DNA of 64,000 nucleotides from Cycas panzhihuaensis (taxonomy: Eukaryota > Cycadophyta). Positions 34,858 to 46,658 of this stretch are shown piece after piece. Position numbers and translations under genes: made by a program. Position 1 is the first letter of the stretch. Every line of letters begins with the position of its first letter. The notes under the pieces were generated by a model. It did no database searches. It saw only the letters and a program-made list of their open reading frames with translations, and had not been told where the DNA came from. The DNA lies in assembly GCA_023213395.1 (NCBI GenBank), contig CM041465.1, positions 59,403,741-59,467,740 of the forward strand, read 5' to 3'.

Positions 34858-36951
34858 TCTACATTATTACTCAGTTATCTTATGGCTCATCTATGGCTAC
34901 GTTGGTTTGGTTTCAATATATTAAAGTTTAACTTTATATATTCTAAAGTTATTTCATTAATATTTTCAATTCACGATTTTTATCTCACATTTATTTTTGG
35001 GTGACTATATAACTTTGACTCGACAGGCTTGTACATCAAATCCAGTGCTCAAAACCTATGCATATGACTACTTATTATGTTCTTTGCTAAACCAATGAGT
35101 TAGTGGAAGAAACTATTTATGTTTTCATTGACTATGCTGTGAGTTTTTTTAGTTTATTCGTCAGTCACTTTGTTTAGCTTTCTTTTGGTCTATAGGCCCA
35201 TTCTAAGCATACAAGTATCAGTTTGTCATGAAAATTTACAAGCCCCTTACTACCTAGGATACCTCACTATCTATCAAATTTTGTCTTATTTTATAGCTTA
35301 TAGAGAAATATCTCAGCTCGCATTTGAAGGTTTTCATTGTTCTTCTTTTTTTTGTAGATGTTCAAAGCTTATAAAGTTAAGGTAGTCAAGTGCTCCTAAT
35401 TCTTCATTATTTCATATTTTTTAAACATTGTTTCTCAAGTTTAATCAACTTAAGGCATATTAAGAAGCTTTTAATTTATATATGATCTTCTTTACATTAT
35501 TTCATAAAGTTTTTATTAGCATTTCATAACTTTTTGAGTCCCCTAGCTTTGGTTAAGCCCCAAAAGGGGTCATTTCGCTTTATCATTAATATCTTGAGTT
35601 GCAGGAGTCTATTTTATAAGCGGTCAAATTCGTTGGAAAGATATTTTCATATTCTTCAATTTAGTATAATTTCATTTAATTTGATATTGTTTAATAAGAC
35701 TTTGAAGATGGTAAACTTGAGCATTCAGTTTTACTCTAATAGGCTTATTTCCTTAACTCTTTAAGGAGTTTTTATTTCAACTAAGTTATATTTACCTTAT
35801 TAATTATTTATTATATATTTTTAAAGCTTTTATTTGGCTCTTGAATAGTTTTTTTTTTTAATTGACTTATAGCAGAAGATAGATTTCATACACCTAAAGT
35901 GATCAACAAGCGAAGTGGGCTTACATATCAAAACTGTTACATTTATTTATTTTGAACTCTCTTAGTGGAAGCTTTTCTTAATATTTTTCATCCTTTTAAA
36001 GAAAAATATATATTTCAGAATTCTTGCCTTATACATCTTCACTTGTGGTTAGAAAGTTAGTAAATTATCTTACATATATTTGAAAAGGAATTTATTTCAT
36101 TTTCAATTGACTTACTTGTGCCACTTATCTCTATTGGAAAACCTTAAGATTTATTCAAATACTTCTTTGTATTAAATACAATTTGAATTTATATTTGCTG
36201 AAAGCATTCAAAAGAGGCATATACATCCTTATTATTCCTTCATCATATCAAATAGGAAAAGGAAGGTGCATTTCATTAATATTACTTATTTTAAGAAAAG
36301 TTCATTAGTTATTTATTTTTAATAAGAAAGTTATCTTTTTTAATTACTTCTTCTTATTTGATCATTTTATTTTAAAGAGTATTTGCAATCATACATTATA
36401 AGTTCATTAGTTCATTAGTTTTCTTATTCATTCTAAAGACATATTTTTTGAAAAGTGCATAACACAAGTATAATTACAAGTCTCAAAAGTTTACTTGTTG
36501 GAAGCTTTATTGATTCATTATTTCACTTATAAAGGTTGCATATAATTGCTGGTGCACTTTATTTTTAAAAGAACATTTCAATTTCAAAGGCATTGTATCT
36601 CTTTTTTTTTTTGGAAGTTATTACTTGAATATTTCCTTCAAAAGTTTATTTTATTTATTCAATCTTTCTTAGAGGATATTGTTCTTCATTCAAGTTATTT
36701 CTTTTCGTATAAAAAGAACCTTTCAAAACCCTAAACAATATTACATCATTGATAATTTATTTTCATCATTAATTAATTATTTTTTAAAAAAACATTGGCT
36801 TGCATTCTTTTTGGTTTATTTAGAAGGAATATCTTTATCATTTACTTCATCTATCATAAGTATATTAAAAATCATAAGTTCTCATTTAAAGATTTATCTT
36901 CTTATTTGAAAATCATACTTTTTCGATTATGAACTAAAGTTCCTTTTACAA
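34858..36951 (+). other. AT/T-rich leader of gag-only element
   Basis: About 2.1 kb with several short ORFs (e.g. 35170-35385, 36546-36909) that are low-complexity Phe/Leu/Ser/Ile-rich translations of T-rich DNA. Imperfectly repeated phrases such as TTCATTATTTCA and CATTTCA occur. No gene supported. Confidence 0.55.
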
Positions 36952-37640
36952 TGGTAATAAATCTAAATAAAATAAGATTTCCTATATTTGATAAACATGA
37001 TTTTTAATGATGGAGTAAAATAATGTAAACATATCTTATTACAAATTATCTTTGGAGATATGTAAAGAATGAATATGAACCAAATATTAAAGAAGATCTA
37101 ATGAAGGACAATGAGACCTTAACCATATTATTTTGCACCATAGATCATAATGTATTTTCTAATGTTTGTGAAATGACCACATTAAAATCTATATGGGATA
37201 TATTACAATCTATTTATGGGGAAGAGACCCTCAATGTTAATGAATTTAACTATGACAATATTGCAAATGTGAGACAGATGTCAGAGTAGGTTTATTATGT
37301 TGAAAAAGACTCAAGTCAAATGAATGGTCACATTGTTATACATGAAGATGATCCTTCATTTAAGGGGAGAAACCTTATGACATGATAGCTACTTATAAAA
37401 TAAATATTCCAAAAGATAAAGTCAAATATATAGCCACACATCCCCATTTGATGCAAGTCATACTTACTTGGAGATTATTTAAACCATATAATACTAAAGA
37501 GACATAAATTACTGAAAGGATGATAAGGCAAGTTAATGACCACTTCATGAATGATGATAAAGCTAAAGGACAAGTATTCAAAGTCTTCTCAAGTCCAAGT
37601 ATCACAAGTTTAAAGAAAAGATAAAGATGTATGTGATGAT
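36952..37640 (+). pseudogene. Gag of gag-only copia element
   Basis: Starts MVINLNKIRFPIFD with a stop soon after (HDF, stop). The frame resumes at 37020-37290 as YVKNEYEPNIKED and 37101-37289: ETLTILFCTIDHNVFSNVCE, TLKSIWDILQSIYGEE. These fit the gag N-terminal block (PIFDG.NY..W) and UBN2 core (KEAWDIL...Y). A weak continuation runs up to the polypurine tract. There are several stops. It would form particles if intact. Confidence 0.75.
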
Positions 37641-37644
37641 CATT

Positions 37645-37655
37645 AAGGGGGAGAA
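37645..37655 (+). other. Polypurine tract of gag-only element
   Basis: AAGGGGGAGAA directly before the 3' LTR. Confidence 0.9.
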
Positions 37656-37979
37656 TGTTGGGTTAATGCTCATCACATGACTCCACCTTGGAGTATGTAG
37701 TGCACAAGGCTTTAAAGATAAGTTAGGTAAGTGTATATTTAATGTTGAGCATTATTTAATATTAATTTAAATTGGAGGTTAAGGAGGTTTCCCTCCTCTC
37801 TTAAAAGTATATAGTTCATGGGGTTATCTCCCTCGGTATTCATCAACACCACCTATTCAAGGAAATTTCATGTACTTTGAGCAATATGGGTTAATATAAA
37901 AGATGTTTCATATGTTACACACTATGGATTGAATTGTTTATGATTTATTACTCTGCTCTACTCTCCACAATAGCCCACA
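37656..37979 (+). repeat. 3' LTR of gag-only copia element
   Basis: Pair of 34521-34843. Starts TGTTGGGTTAATGCTCATCA and ends CCCACA. Confidence 0.9.
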
Positions 37980-37984
37980 CAAGA
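37980..37984. repeat. Target site duplication, right copy (CAAGA)
   Basis: Matches 34516-34520 at four of five bases. Confidence 0.75.
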
Positions 37985-38650
37985 TATGAAGATTAAGCTT
38001 TATAAAGAGATGCTTAATTAAGGTTCTAGAAAAACCTTTTCTATCATTGCTACTAGGAAGGTCAAAGATGATTTCTAGGTGTTTGAGAAGTTTCAAAGAT
38101 AGAATAAATCACATGCCTTTGTTGCTAGCGTAGATGATACAAGTAAGTTATGACATAAATGGTGGGGTCACCTTAATTTCAAAATCATATCACTAATGAA
38201 TAGATTAAATATATTTCATATTCAGTCAGTGATTTATAATAGGTATATGTATGAGAAGTAAAATAGATATTCTTTCATTTAAAGTTATGCTTAGAGAGCT
38301 AAGGAGAAGTTGAAGCTTATATATTTAGATGTAATAAGGCCATTGTCTAACCTTTTGTTCTTAAGAGCTTGATATATATTGTTGTTTATAGATGATTACG
38401 CTAGGAAATCTTAGGTGTACTTTGTCAAGAGTAAGTCTAATTTGATCACTTTCGAGAATGTAAAGCTTAAGTAAAAAATTTAAGTAATAGGAAAACAAAA
38501 ATTTTGAGTGATAATAGCAAATAATATGATAATAATGTCTTTAATTAGTTCTATTTGAATCATGGTATAAAATGGGAATTCATAGTCTTACATAGCCTAC
38601 AACCCCTAAAAGGGTAATGATATGATAGATGACCATATTTTGGTGGAGTC
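37980..38650 (+). pseudogene. Copia relic, GAG-pre-integrase and integrase (3' part of split element)
   Basis: Continues the gene cut at 34520: DMKIKLYKEM, then HKWWGHLNFKIISLMNRLN (GAG-pre-integrase, family LWHRRLGHLNF). It continues with LIYLDVIRPLSN and FIDDYARKS, the first catalytic Asp block of integrase (family FIDDYSRKTW), and VYFVKSKSNLITFENVK. Several in-frame stops. No RT or RNase H follows; integrase similarity fades near 38560 and LTR-type sequence starts about 38850-38924. So the element is truncated. Confidence 0.82.
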
Positions 38651-38923
38651 CCTTCATGTTAAGAGTAATCCATACAAAGTTATTTAATGTTATTTAATTT
38701 CTTAAACTTCTTATAAAGAGCAATCAACCCCAACTTTGATGATATGGGGTTTATGAGTAATGTTAAGATCAACATCAATGGTATCACCAATGAACAAGAT
38801 ACTACCCTCCTTAATATGAGGAGGGTTTAGGTTGATAGGAGGAGTATTAAAATATATGATTTAATTATATATGTAATGTTTAATATAATAATGTGATATA
38901 TACATAATCCTACTAGTCATACA

Positions 38924-39345
38924 TGTTGAGATATGTGAGATGCATACATATCCATATAATTATACTATTGGATGATATAAACATTCAAGAGAAACTATAA
39001 GCTACTCATGAGATGAACATTACTATAAATATGTACACATATCACTTGAGAATTTGACAAAGGAGATATATTCATTCTGATCATTAAAAAGAGTTCCAAC
39101 TCTACATTTTCCTATGGGTTTTTCCACATTAGGTTTTTCACATATAAATATGTTATTCTTCATATGATAAATGCTCTTGATTACTTAATATATGCTTAAT
39201 CTATTATTTACTTTATGTTCATGTTTATTCATTATGTATACATAACTCATAAGATTATTTTGATATTATACGTGTATCTTATAATTTTGTTATATTATAC
39301 TCTAATTTCTATTATGATATCATAATGTAATTATAAATTTTAACA
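38924..39345 (+). repeat. 5' LTR of another copia element (start approximate)
   Basis: Ends TTTTAACA directly before a perfect primer site at 39346. The start at TGTTGAGATATG is chosen because of the TG; an alternative start is TATTAAAATATATG at about 38847 after GGAGGAG. A typical LTR body: AT-rich, with TATAAATATG near 39143. Confidence 0.65.
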
Positions 39346-39357
39346 TGGTATCAGAGC
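39346..39357 (+). other. Primer binding site, perfect initiator tRNA-Met type
   Basis: TGGTATCAGAGC, 12 of 12, directly after the LTR end, followed by CA. Confidence 0.92.
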
Positions 39358-39751
39358 CATGGTTAGTAGAGAGATCTTCTATAGTAGAAAGAATCCTATC
39401 GAGTTAATGTGATGAGCTAATGATAGAGCTAAATACAAAGGTAATATAAGATTTAGTATAGGAGCCAAATATGAAGTGAATATAATAAACCAAAGTCTAA
39501 ATATGCTAGAGTTAAGTCAATGACATGTGACCAAGATCTAGGGGTAAGATAAAGATTAATAAAGAGTCAGATATACAGATGAAGCCATATAAAGTTGTAT
39601 GATAAAATGGATAAAGTGATAATATGTTATTTAATTTATTATAAAAATTACTTACACATGTATATACCTAAGAACATATAGGTGTGAAACAAGTCTACCA
39701 ATGATGTGATGAGGAATTATCATTAGTTATTTCAACAAATAGTTTGGAGCT
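39358..39751 (+). other. Leader of the copia element, cut by gypsy copy B
   Basis: No ORF. Copy B begins at 39752, and GAGCT (39747-39751) is the expected left target-duplication copy. The rest of this copia element should lie beyond the far side of B, outside the window. Confidence 0.6.
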
Positions 39752-42700
39752 TGGAATCACACCTCTAGCGAGGAGGATAACTACACTTGGATAATATCAA
39801 ACCAAACAATAAAAAAGGTTCCAAGGCTAAGAATCTTATGGGGTAAGTGAAAGAATCACCCATAAAGGGTGTCTGTACATCAGAATGTAGGTTTGGGACC
39901 CATAAATCGCACACAAACTTCCTTTGAGGTAACTCTACCTCAATTAGGAGTGATGAGTGTGTGAGGGATATCCTCAATTTCCCAAGTAACCTCAAAGAGA
40001 AGGGCCCTCCTGCCCTTGGGTGGTCGAAGGAGGGAGGAAAAGATGAGCATGAGGATGGCTTCTTACGTAAGAAAGCGGTATGAAGAAAGTATTTTGATAA
40101 AAGAAGGAGAAAAAAATAACACACACACATAAGGAGTTAGCGAGGTGACTAGACTCATAGGTCAGGAATCGACCTAAAGACCACGCTAAGGTAGTATAAC
40201 TAAAAATGAATGAAGAAAGATCCAAGAAAAAGGGGAGCCTTGAAAGGGGGATGCCCTTAAGGTGTTATACTTAAGAGAGTCTCAGTGGTATGAGTTGATA
40301 GTGGAAATATTCTAATAGTTTATGAGTGGGTTGCTATACAAAGTGATGTAATGGGGATGTTGTATATGCGACAATATGCCTTTATGTATAAGAGAGATAT
40401 TTCTAAATAAGAGAATAAAAATAATATGAAATCTCCACTTGTTTACTCACATATACATATACCTACTCTCATTATCTTTTAAACATGAAAGGAAGAGAGA
40501 CAACAAGGTTGCTATATATAATGTGAGATGTAGGTAAGAGATGAAAGTCCAACAAGCAATGTAACAAGCATATGTGTGAAAGAGTACAATCCTTGTCACA
40601 TGCGCTTTATCAAATAGGCAGGTAAGCTAGCTAAGAACAAGTTACATACACTAATTCCTTTCCTTTTACTTTCTTTTAAGGGACATACAGGCAAAAGAAA
40701 GAAAGCAAGGGAAAGAGGATTAAGGCAAGTGGGAGGCATACCCAGAACTAAGTGGTCGAAAGGAGCGATATCCTCATCATGCTTGCTTTCCTTGTGCTAC
40801 CCCCAACTGCGGACAACGTAATGGGACGTGCCAGTGAAGAAGGATGGGGGCTTCCTTACCTTCCCCCAAGTCAAAAAGAAATAGAAAGAGAAAGAAAGTA
40901 TTGCAAGGTGAAAGCAATTACCATTTTTACCTTGCAACCTTTAAGACTAAAAAGAAACAATAATTGGAAATGTAGAAACGTACCTGGGTCAGAATCTGCC
41001 TCTTCCTCTCCACATGCAACAAGAAAGAAACCTATAATCAAGTGTTGTTTGCCCTTTCCCAAGGGGAAGCAAGTACGCATGGGATATATGTATAATACGT
41101 GGAATAATATGATGCAATTTTGTCTTAACCAAAAGAAATATTTCCAACATAATATCACTCTTAGTTCCTTTTTATGCTAACTTGCAAACAATATGGAAAA
41201 GGGGAGCTAAGAGGAGAAAGAGGACGACTAGCCTTAGAATGGCTAACCCTTTGGATCTATAATACTCGATGCTGTCCAAGTACCAAGGTGATAAAGAGAG
41301 GAAGATGTGATAAAGACCTTGGGATGCAAGAAACAAGTTACGAGCGAGATTGTGTTTGTTGTCAATGTTGCAAAAGTCACAAAGTACAACTTTTGTACTC
41401 TCAACCAAGCCTAACACCAAGAAACAAGTTGAGTGTAGTATGGGGATAAAATCCTACTTGTATAGGGTTTATAAGGCTAAGAGCAAGTGTAGCAATGGGC
41501 TACATATATTGCTACCAGTAGCAACCTCTTTTCCAATAGCTCTTTGGAAATACAAGGGAAGCATGGAGAAGGAAGAGGTAGGGAGAGAAGGGGGTTGCCC
41601 TTGAGGAGAAATCTTATTGGGTATGAAACCCTACCTTTTCTCCTTTCACTCTCTATGAAAGCCTCTTCCTTACTGCCTCCTTAGAGAAACTAGGGAAAAG
41701 CTAAAAGGAAACAGGAAGCAAGTGAGGCAGGGAGGGTTTACCTCCCATTTACAGCAGGAAAATTAGAGAGAAAAGTATTGTGAAGGCATGACAAATAACT
41801 TTTGCAATGTTTTAAAGAAATGAAGAGCAAAATAGAAGCTTAGAAGTACCTAATGTAGGCAAGTTAGGGGTAGATCTACTTGAGGAATAAGAGAAAGAGG
41901 CCAACCCTATGGGGTTTTCATATGAAACCCCAAAGGAGCAACAAACTAGGAGAACCCTGGAGTGAGATGAAAGATCTGCACTTGATGAAGCACTTGGGGT
42001 GTCTCCTTCCCTTGGCTGGCTATGGTACAAGCCTACTATTATAGATCTAGAGCTTCAGAGGGCTGGTGGCTGGCTGAGAAGTTGATATGGTAGACTTGTC
42101 TTGTTGTAGGGCATTTCTAGAGAGAGTGTTATATAAAACTTGAGTGAGAGAGCCAAGAAGAGGTGAAATGATGTTGTTTTTAGGTTTTTAACCAAACCCT
42201 AGCTCAATCGAGTGATTAGGGTTTAGCCTAGGCTAGGAATGAGTCATTGCCATGTGGTAATTTTGTAATAAATATGAAATTAATCATGTTATATTTTTAA
42301 AACTAAATTATGATAGTTACCCCACAGTAAACTTAGTGGTACCACTCAATTTGTAGTGGTACTACTAAGTTTATCACGGTGCAGCATGAACATAAGAGAA
42401 ATAAAAGGGGAAGGAGCCTAGGAGCTCCAAGAAAAGGGAAACTCAAGCCTAGAGGGGCATGGAATCCTGTCTAGGTGGTAGGAAAGGGTTATGAACCTTA
42501 GGAAAGCCAATAATAGATAAGTACTAAAGGCAAGAAGTCCTGAGAAAAGTCAACAAATAAGTGGAGGGCACTGACTATGCTTAGGTGAGGTGCTAAGGGT
42601 CATGATGCGCCGACAAGTGATAAGATTAGGCTGTGGAGGCCAAATGGTACTTGGGAACAATGTGGAGACATAGAGGAGAGTTATGGAGTGCCATGGGATT

Positions 42701-42913
42701 CATATCCCCAAATCGTCATAGGTTGAAAAGTGCTGAGATGCAATGTAGTCAAGAAATGGATGCATAGTGGTTATGTAATAAGTTAATCATTATATGATGT
42801 AGATGTAATACTTTAATCAACCTTTCCTAGAACTGACAATGATAAGGGATAGAAGCATAACTGTACTTACCTAGGTTGACTCATCCACGACTATTCTTAG
42901 TAGCCAGGAAACA
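39752..42913 (-). repeat. 3' LTR of copy B (about 3.16 kb)
   Basis: On the minus strand it starts TGTTTCCTGGCTAC after the polypurine tract and ends GTGATTCCA. It aligns with A and C LTRs. The telo-box AAACCCTAA is at 42216-42224, but the TATA box has become TTAAAA. The only hallmark missing from this side is the partner LTR, outside the window. Confidence 0.88.
42216..42224 (-). promoter_or_regulatory. Telo-box AAACCCTAA in LTR, copy B
   Basis: Minus-strand AAACCCTAA at the position conserved with copy A (28030-28037) and copy C (48413-48420). Confidence 0.5.
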
Positions 42914-42923
42914 CTACCCCCTT
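42914..42923 (-). other. Polypurine tract of copy B
   Basis: On the minus strand AAGGGGGTAG before TGTTTCC, equivalent to AAGGGGGAAG in C (62181-62190). Confidence 0.8.
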
Positions 42924-43399
42924 GGTAGTAGAGCCTCACTACTTGGAAGCGTAACACGACGACAAATGCTAGCAACAAAATGTTAGCAATATATATATAC
43001 AACAAATATGACAATGGTATGAGCTAAGGGTGATGGTGAGTGTCGTGGCAAGATGCATGGACAGGGAAACTGGGGAGAGACAACATAGGGGCTACCTATG
43101 CGTCACCCCAAAGTTGATAAGCAGAGCAAATAGATGGGGGTTTGCCCCCATCATATAAATGCAACATAAATAGTGGTGAACAATCATGAACATAATCAAG
43201 TAGATGTTATGAATAAGATGTTATACACATGGGAAAGCGAGAAAGAGAAAGACTTCATACTAAGGGCAGCACAAATGGTAGGATGAGGAGAACAAACCCA
43301 ATAGTTACCATAGTTTAACCTCATTAGTAGCTAACTTTCGGAGGTACGAACAAGATGCAAGATGGGAGAGTGGGATGACCCAAAACCTGGGTGGCTAGA

Positions 43400-43935
43400 T
43401 AGGTCCCTCAAGGGGAGTCATCAAGGAGGGGGAGGTGATGCTCAAGGATGAGATGGATGAGGCTGTCTGCTTCAATGTTATAGTCTTAAGAGATATGTCA
43501 TATGTCAACAGATGATAAATGTGACAAAAGAGACCTAACAGTCGAGGCGAGGGCTCTCAAGTATGGGCAACACACCTAGTAGACCTGGGTGAGATGGGAC
43601 ACCATGACCTGAGAGTCACAAAGGAGGATGATGGGTCCATAGTGGAAGTAGAGCACATCAGTGAGGGCTTTAATAATGATTGTGTACTCAACTTCATTAT
43701 TAGTGGATTTGGGAAGGAAGACCCTAGAATGTATATAATCATATATGGAGGGGTCAAGGAGGATCCATGCGGCGACAGAAGGTCTTGGGTTGTCACGACT
43801 TCCATCGTCAATGAAGATGAGTAACGCCATAGCGAGGGAGGTAAAGTTCTTGGTGAGAGGGACGAAAAGGAAGGGTGATGTCAGGATCGATAAGCATAGA
43901 AGGGTATGGAAGGTAGTGCCGGAGATATAAAACAC
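43400..43935 (-). pseudogene. Second, archaeal-type RNase H ORF of copy B
   Basis: The open frame from 43935 runs through MALLIFIDDGSRDNPRPS, TNNEVEYTIIIKALTDVL, LLCDSQVMV and stops; the reading then continues to NIEADSLIHL. Asp of IDDG, Glu of NNEVEY, Asp of DSQ and the late Asp of EADSL are all present, though NPG is NPR. In B the frame is open about 36 codons upstream of the Met used in A and C, so the start is uncertain. Position is again outside pol, between the antisense gene and the polypurine tract. Confidence 0.88.
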
Positions 43936-44388
43936 TTAGAGGGCTATAATTAGGTTTGTAAAGGACAAGAGAGCCCTAGAAAGAGGCTACTCGAGGATGA
44001 GGAGATTGATTTGATGGATGGGGAGGAAATAATAGTAAAAGGAGCCCTCTTCAGGGTCTCCAAGGTCACTAAGAGGTATGAAGCAAGGTATTAGGTGAGG
44101 GAGGCACTTCCTTTAGGATCCCCAAAGGCTCTAATAGGTTCAAGATGATGAAATAAGCCAAATGAGTATAAACATAAGTATGTGCTGGGATGGTACAAAA
44201 ATTATGTCAAAATGGGCCTATGGAAGACTGAAGGGGTCATCATAAATGCACCTAAGAGGAAAAATAAAGAGGCTACGAAGGTGAAATATGGGGCGGACCC
44301 CAGAGGCAAAGGTGACATGGGAAATGAGGTGATCTCAAGGTCTATCACGGTAGGAAAAATGGAGGAAGTGCCCATCGGGGCCCCCGCC

Positions 44389-44395
44389 TATATAA
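44389..44395 (+). promoter_or_regulatory. TATA box of the antisense gene, copy B
   Basis: TATATAA in GCCTATATAAGGAAAAC, equal in sequence and position to A and C. Confidence 0.6.
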
Positions 44396-44580
44396 GGAAA
44401 ACTTAATGAAAACAGAATTCATTTTTACAGGCTCACAATCGATCTGGAGCCCTTTCCCTTATGTAATGGAGCACTGCCCAACTTTGGAGGCATGCAAAGA
44501 GAGATCAAATTGTTAGATTGAGGTGAGGAGACATCCAATAGGACTGGAGCGACAAGATAGTTGTAGCGATACCAAATCAA

Positions 44581-45079
44581 GTGAGTGGATCGTCCCATAT
44601 CTAGTCCATTTTGTCACTCAAATTTAATGTATTTTTATACTTTTTAGAGTGATTTTTGGCCCCTTAAGATGAATTGAGATCTTCTAGAGCTTAATTTGGA
44701 CCTAGAGAGAGGGAGGATTAGGGAATTAGGTAACCCTGGTCCTAGTGGGCCTGAGTGCAGTCCACTTAAGCAAAACATTTTTGGGTTTTTTGGGCATTAT
44801 ACCCCCTTATAAAGGGATGTGAATGGCCCCACAACAAAAATCGTGATGTTGTGGAGTTTGCCGTAGGGCTGCTATGGAAAACACTAAAATTTTAGTGAGG
44901 CCTAGGTCAAACTTCACAGTATTGCAGAGTTTGATGTAGGGCAAGCAACATCAAATAGAAAAAAGAAAGGAAAGAGGCTCATAAAGGTGCCAAATTCAGC
45001 TTGGAAGGGGGAGAGAGGTAACCTAAGGATAGGCAGATAAATGTGGAGGAGTTCTAATCGATTGTTAGGTGTTTTGTAG
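44581..45079 (+). other. Probable intron 1 of antisense gene, copy B
   Basis: GTGAGTGG at 44581 and GTTTTGTAG ending at 45079; 499 bp against 501 in A. The acceptor has TAG where A has CAG. Confidence 0.5.
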
Positions 45080-46227
45080 GTGGTTATTGTGGTAGACAAG
45101 CACGAAAACATAGGGATCACTATGATGAGTTTCATTAAGATGATGACTTAGGGAGACAAACGGATATTAGGGAGTTGTGGACTATTAAAGGCCATCAAGA
45201 TGCCACAGTACACTTTAGATCAACGTCTCTTAGTGGACATAGTGACTTATTGGGATCGCAAGCAATATGTGTTTCACCTTCCCCAGGTAGAGGGTATCAC
45301 TATCACAGTAGGGGACATTCAAAAGATCCTGGGCATACCAGTAAGAGGAGCACTAGCGTCACTAGGGACATTACTTAGCAATGATGCTACACACAAAGAG
45401 GTGGCCACGTACTTCATAGGATAAGATAAGTAGGATAGATGGGGGATACTAGTTTAGACCATCGTTATGTCATAGATTCCTTGGGTAAGGAAGTTGATCA
45501 CATTGGGCATTCTATTCTAGGTCTCCCAGAAACAAAACTACAGGGATATACCTAGCAGATGGATGGAGACAATCAGGAGGTATGAGGCCACAGAGAGACT
45601 GGATTGGGCCACCCTGATACCAGTGAACATGGTTGCCTAGTTGGATGCTACTAAAGTAACAGGGAGAGGAGGATTCTCCTATTGTATACTACTACAATGC
45701 TAGTTCTTTGATCATTTTGGGGTGGTAGTACTACTAGGAGGACCACACCCTATCTCAGTGTGGGCTTCTATGGTACACAGGTGGTAGACTCAGTTTAGAG
45801 GGACCAAGGACTAGGCACATATTAGGTGCTCAGTGGAGACAACATCACTAGACCTCCTCATCATAGTAGACTATATGACAGATCCATATAGATGGGTGAA
45901 GTGTGATAGTGATGATGAGGCAGGAGGAGTAGGAGGTGCCCCTGGAGATGGAAATGATGATGATGGTAGTGATGGAGGTGATGGGGTAGGCCCATCGAGA
46001 CTAGCAGGTGATGAAGTGGGTCCATCAAGGACCACAGGAGGTGAGGCAGGGCCTTTGGGAACTGCAGGAGGAGAGGTGGGTCCCTTAGGAGCTGCAGGGA
46101 GAGGTAGGCCACCCTGCACACTAGTCCAGAGACTAAGGGTGGTAGGCAAAGCTTGGGTAGTGGTAGCGATAGTAGCAGATAAGGGAGAAGATGCCCCGAC
46201 AGGCCAAGTACTAGGCGAGGTGGTACT
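45080..46227 (+). pseudogene. Antisense plant-mobile-domain-like gene, copy B (3' exons deleted)
   Basis: The exon starts VVIVVDKHENIG. The open frame 45200-45424 has the clearest PMD block in the window: LLVDIVTYWDRKQYVFHLPQ, GITITVGDIQKILGIPVRG, as in the PMD consensus W.....FH.P.GE.TIT..DV..ILG.PV.G. After stops, NYRDIPSRWMETIRRYEA and ERLDWATL follow. 45833-46282 is open and holds the acidic and repeat region (DGNDDDGSDGGDG; GPSRTTGGEA). At about 46228 the sequence jumps to the block TTTCATGCAGGGCC, which in A lies 1.2 kb further on. The coiled-coil exon and intron 2 are deleted. Confidence 0.8.
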
Positions 46228-46658
46228 TTCATGCAGGGCCATATTCATAGCAGGCACACTAGATCACCATGAGCATAGGTGATAGGCATGTGCAAGGCTA
46301 GAAGATGGGGATCCATACATGCCCATTAAAGGAGCATAGTAGAATATGTAAAGGAAGCATCAACAAGAAGGAGAGAGAGAGAGAGAATATGGGTACTCAA
46401 GCATGAAGCCCTAATTGGAGTACGCTTCCGAACTCAGAAGTTGTATGAACCAACACATCCAACAAGGAGGAATGGTTTCCCTTGGGAAGGAAACATATAG
46501 TGCCATAAAAGACAATAGAGAGATAGAAAAGCCACCCAAAACCATCATTCCACCCATGGTTGGGGGGAATGAGGATACGCTTAGGGTGGTAGTTAAGGCT
46601 CATTTCAGAGTGAGAAAGGGGGAAAGGGTATGCCTAATCTACATGGAGGTAGTGCTAG
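46228..46658 (-). other. Region between integrase and antisense gene, copy B
   Basis: Equivalent to 18460-18850 of A. No conserved ORF on either strand. It includes a (GA)n run near 46374-46385. Confidence 0.5.

Larger units (their letters stand above)
34521..37979 (+). mobile_element. Gag-only copia element nested in copia relic
   Basis: LTRs of 323-324 bp (34521-34843 and 37656-37979) start TGTTGGGTTAATGC. A primer site (34846-34857) and polypurine tract (37645-37655) are in the usual places. The internal part is 2.8 kb: a 2.1-kb AT-rich leader and a gag (36952-37640), with no protease, RT, RNase H or integrase. It is therefore non-autonomous and must have been mobilised in trans. Such elements with gag but without pol are described in plants as TR-GAG elements; resemblance is my inference. 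LTRs differ by roughly 12-15 percent by eye. Confidence 0.88.

Noticed and set aside
40752-41180. 142-codon ORF in the LTR of copy B
   Set aside because: Lies inside the 3' LTR and has no counterpart in A or C. No protein pattern.
45861-46257. Minus-strand ORFs of 123 and 128 codons, Leu/Pro/Ser-rich
   Set aside because: They are the reverse-strand shadow of the Gly/Asp-rich repeat region of the antisense PMD-like gene.
46374-46385. (GA)n run as a regulatory GAGA element
   Set aside because: Short simple repeat in a decaying noncoding part. No copy in A or C.
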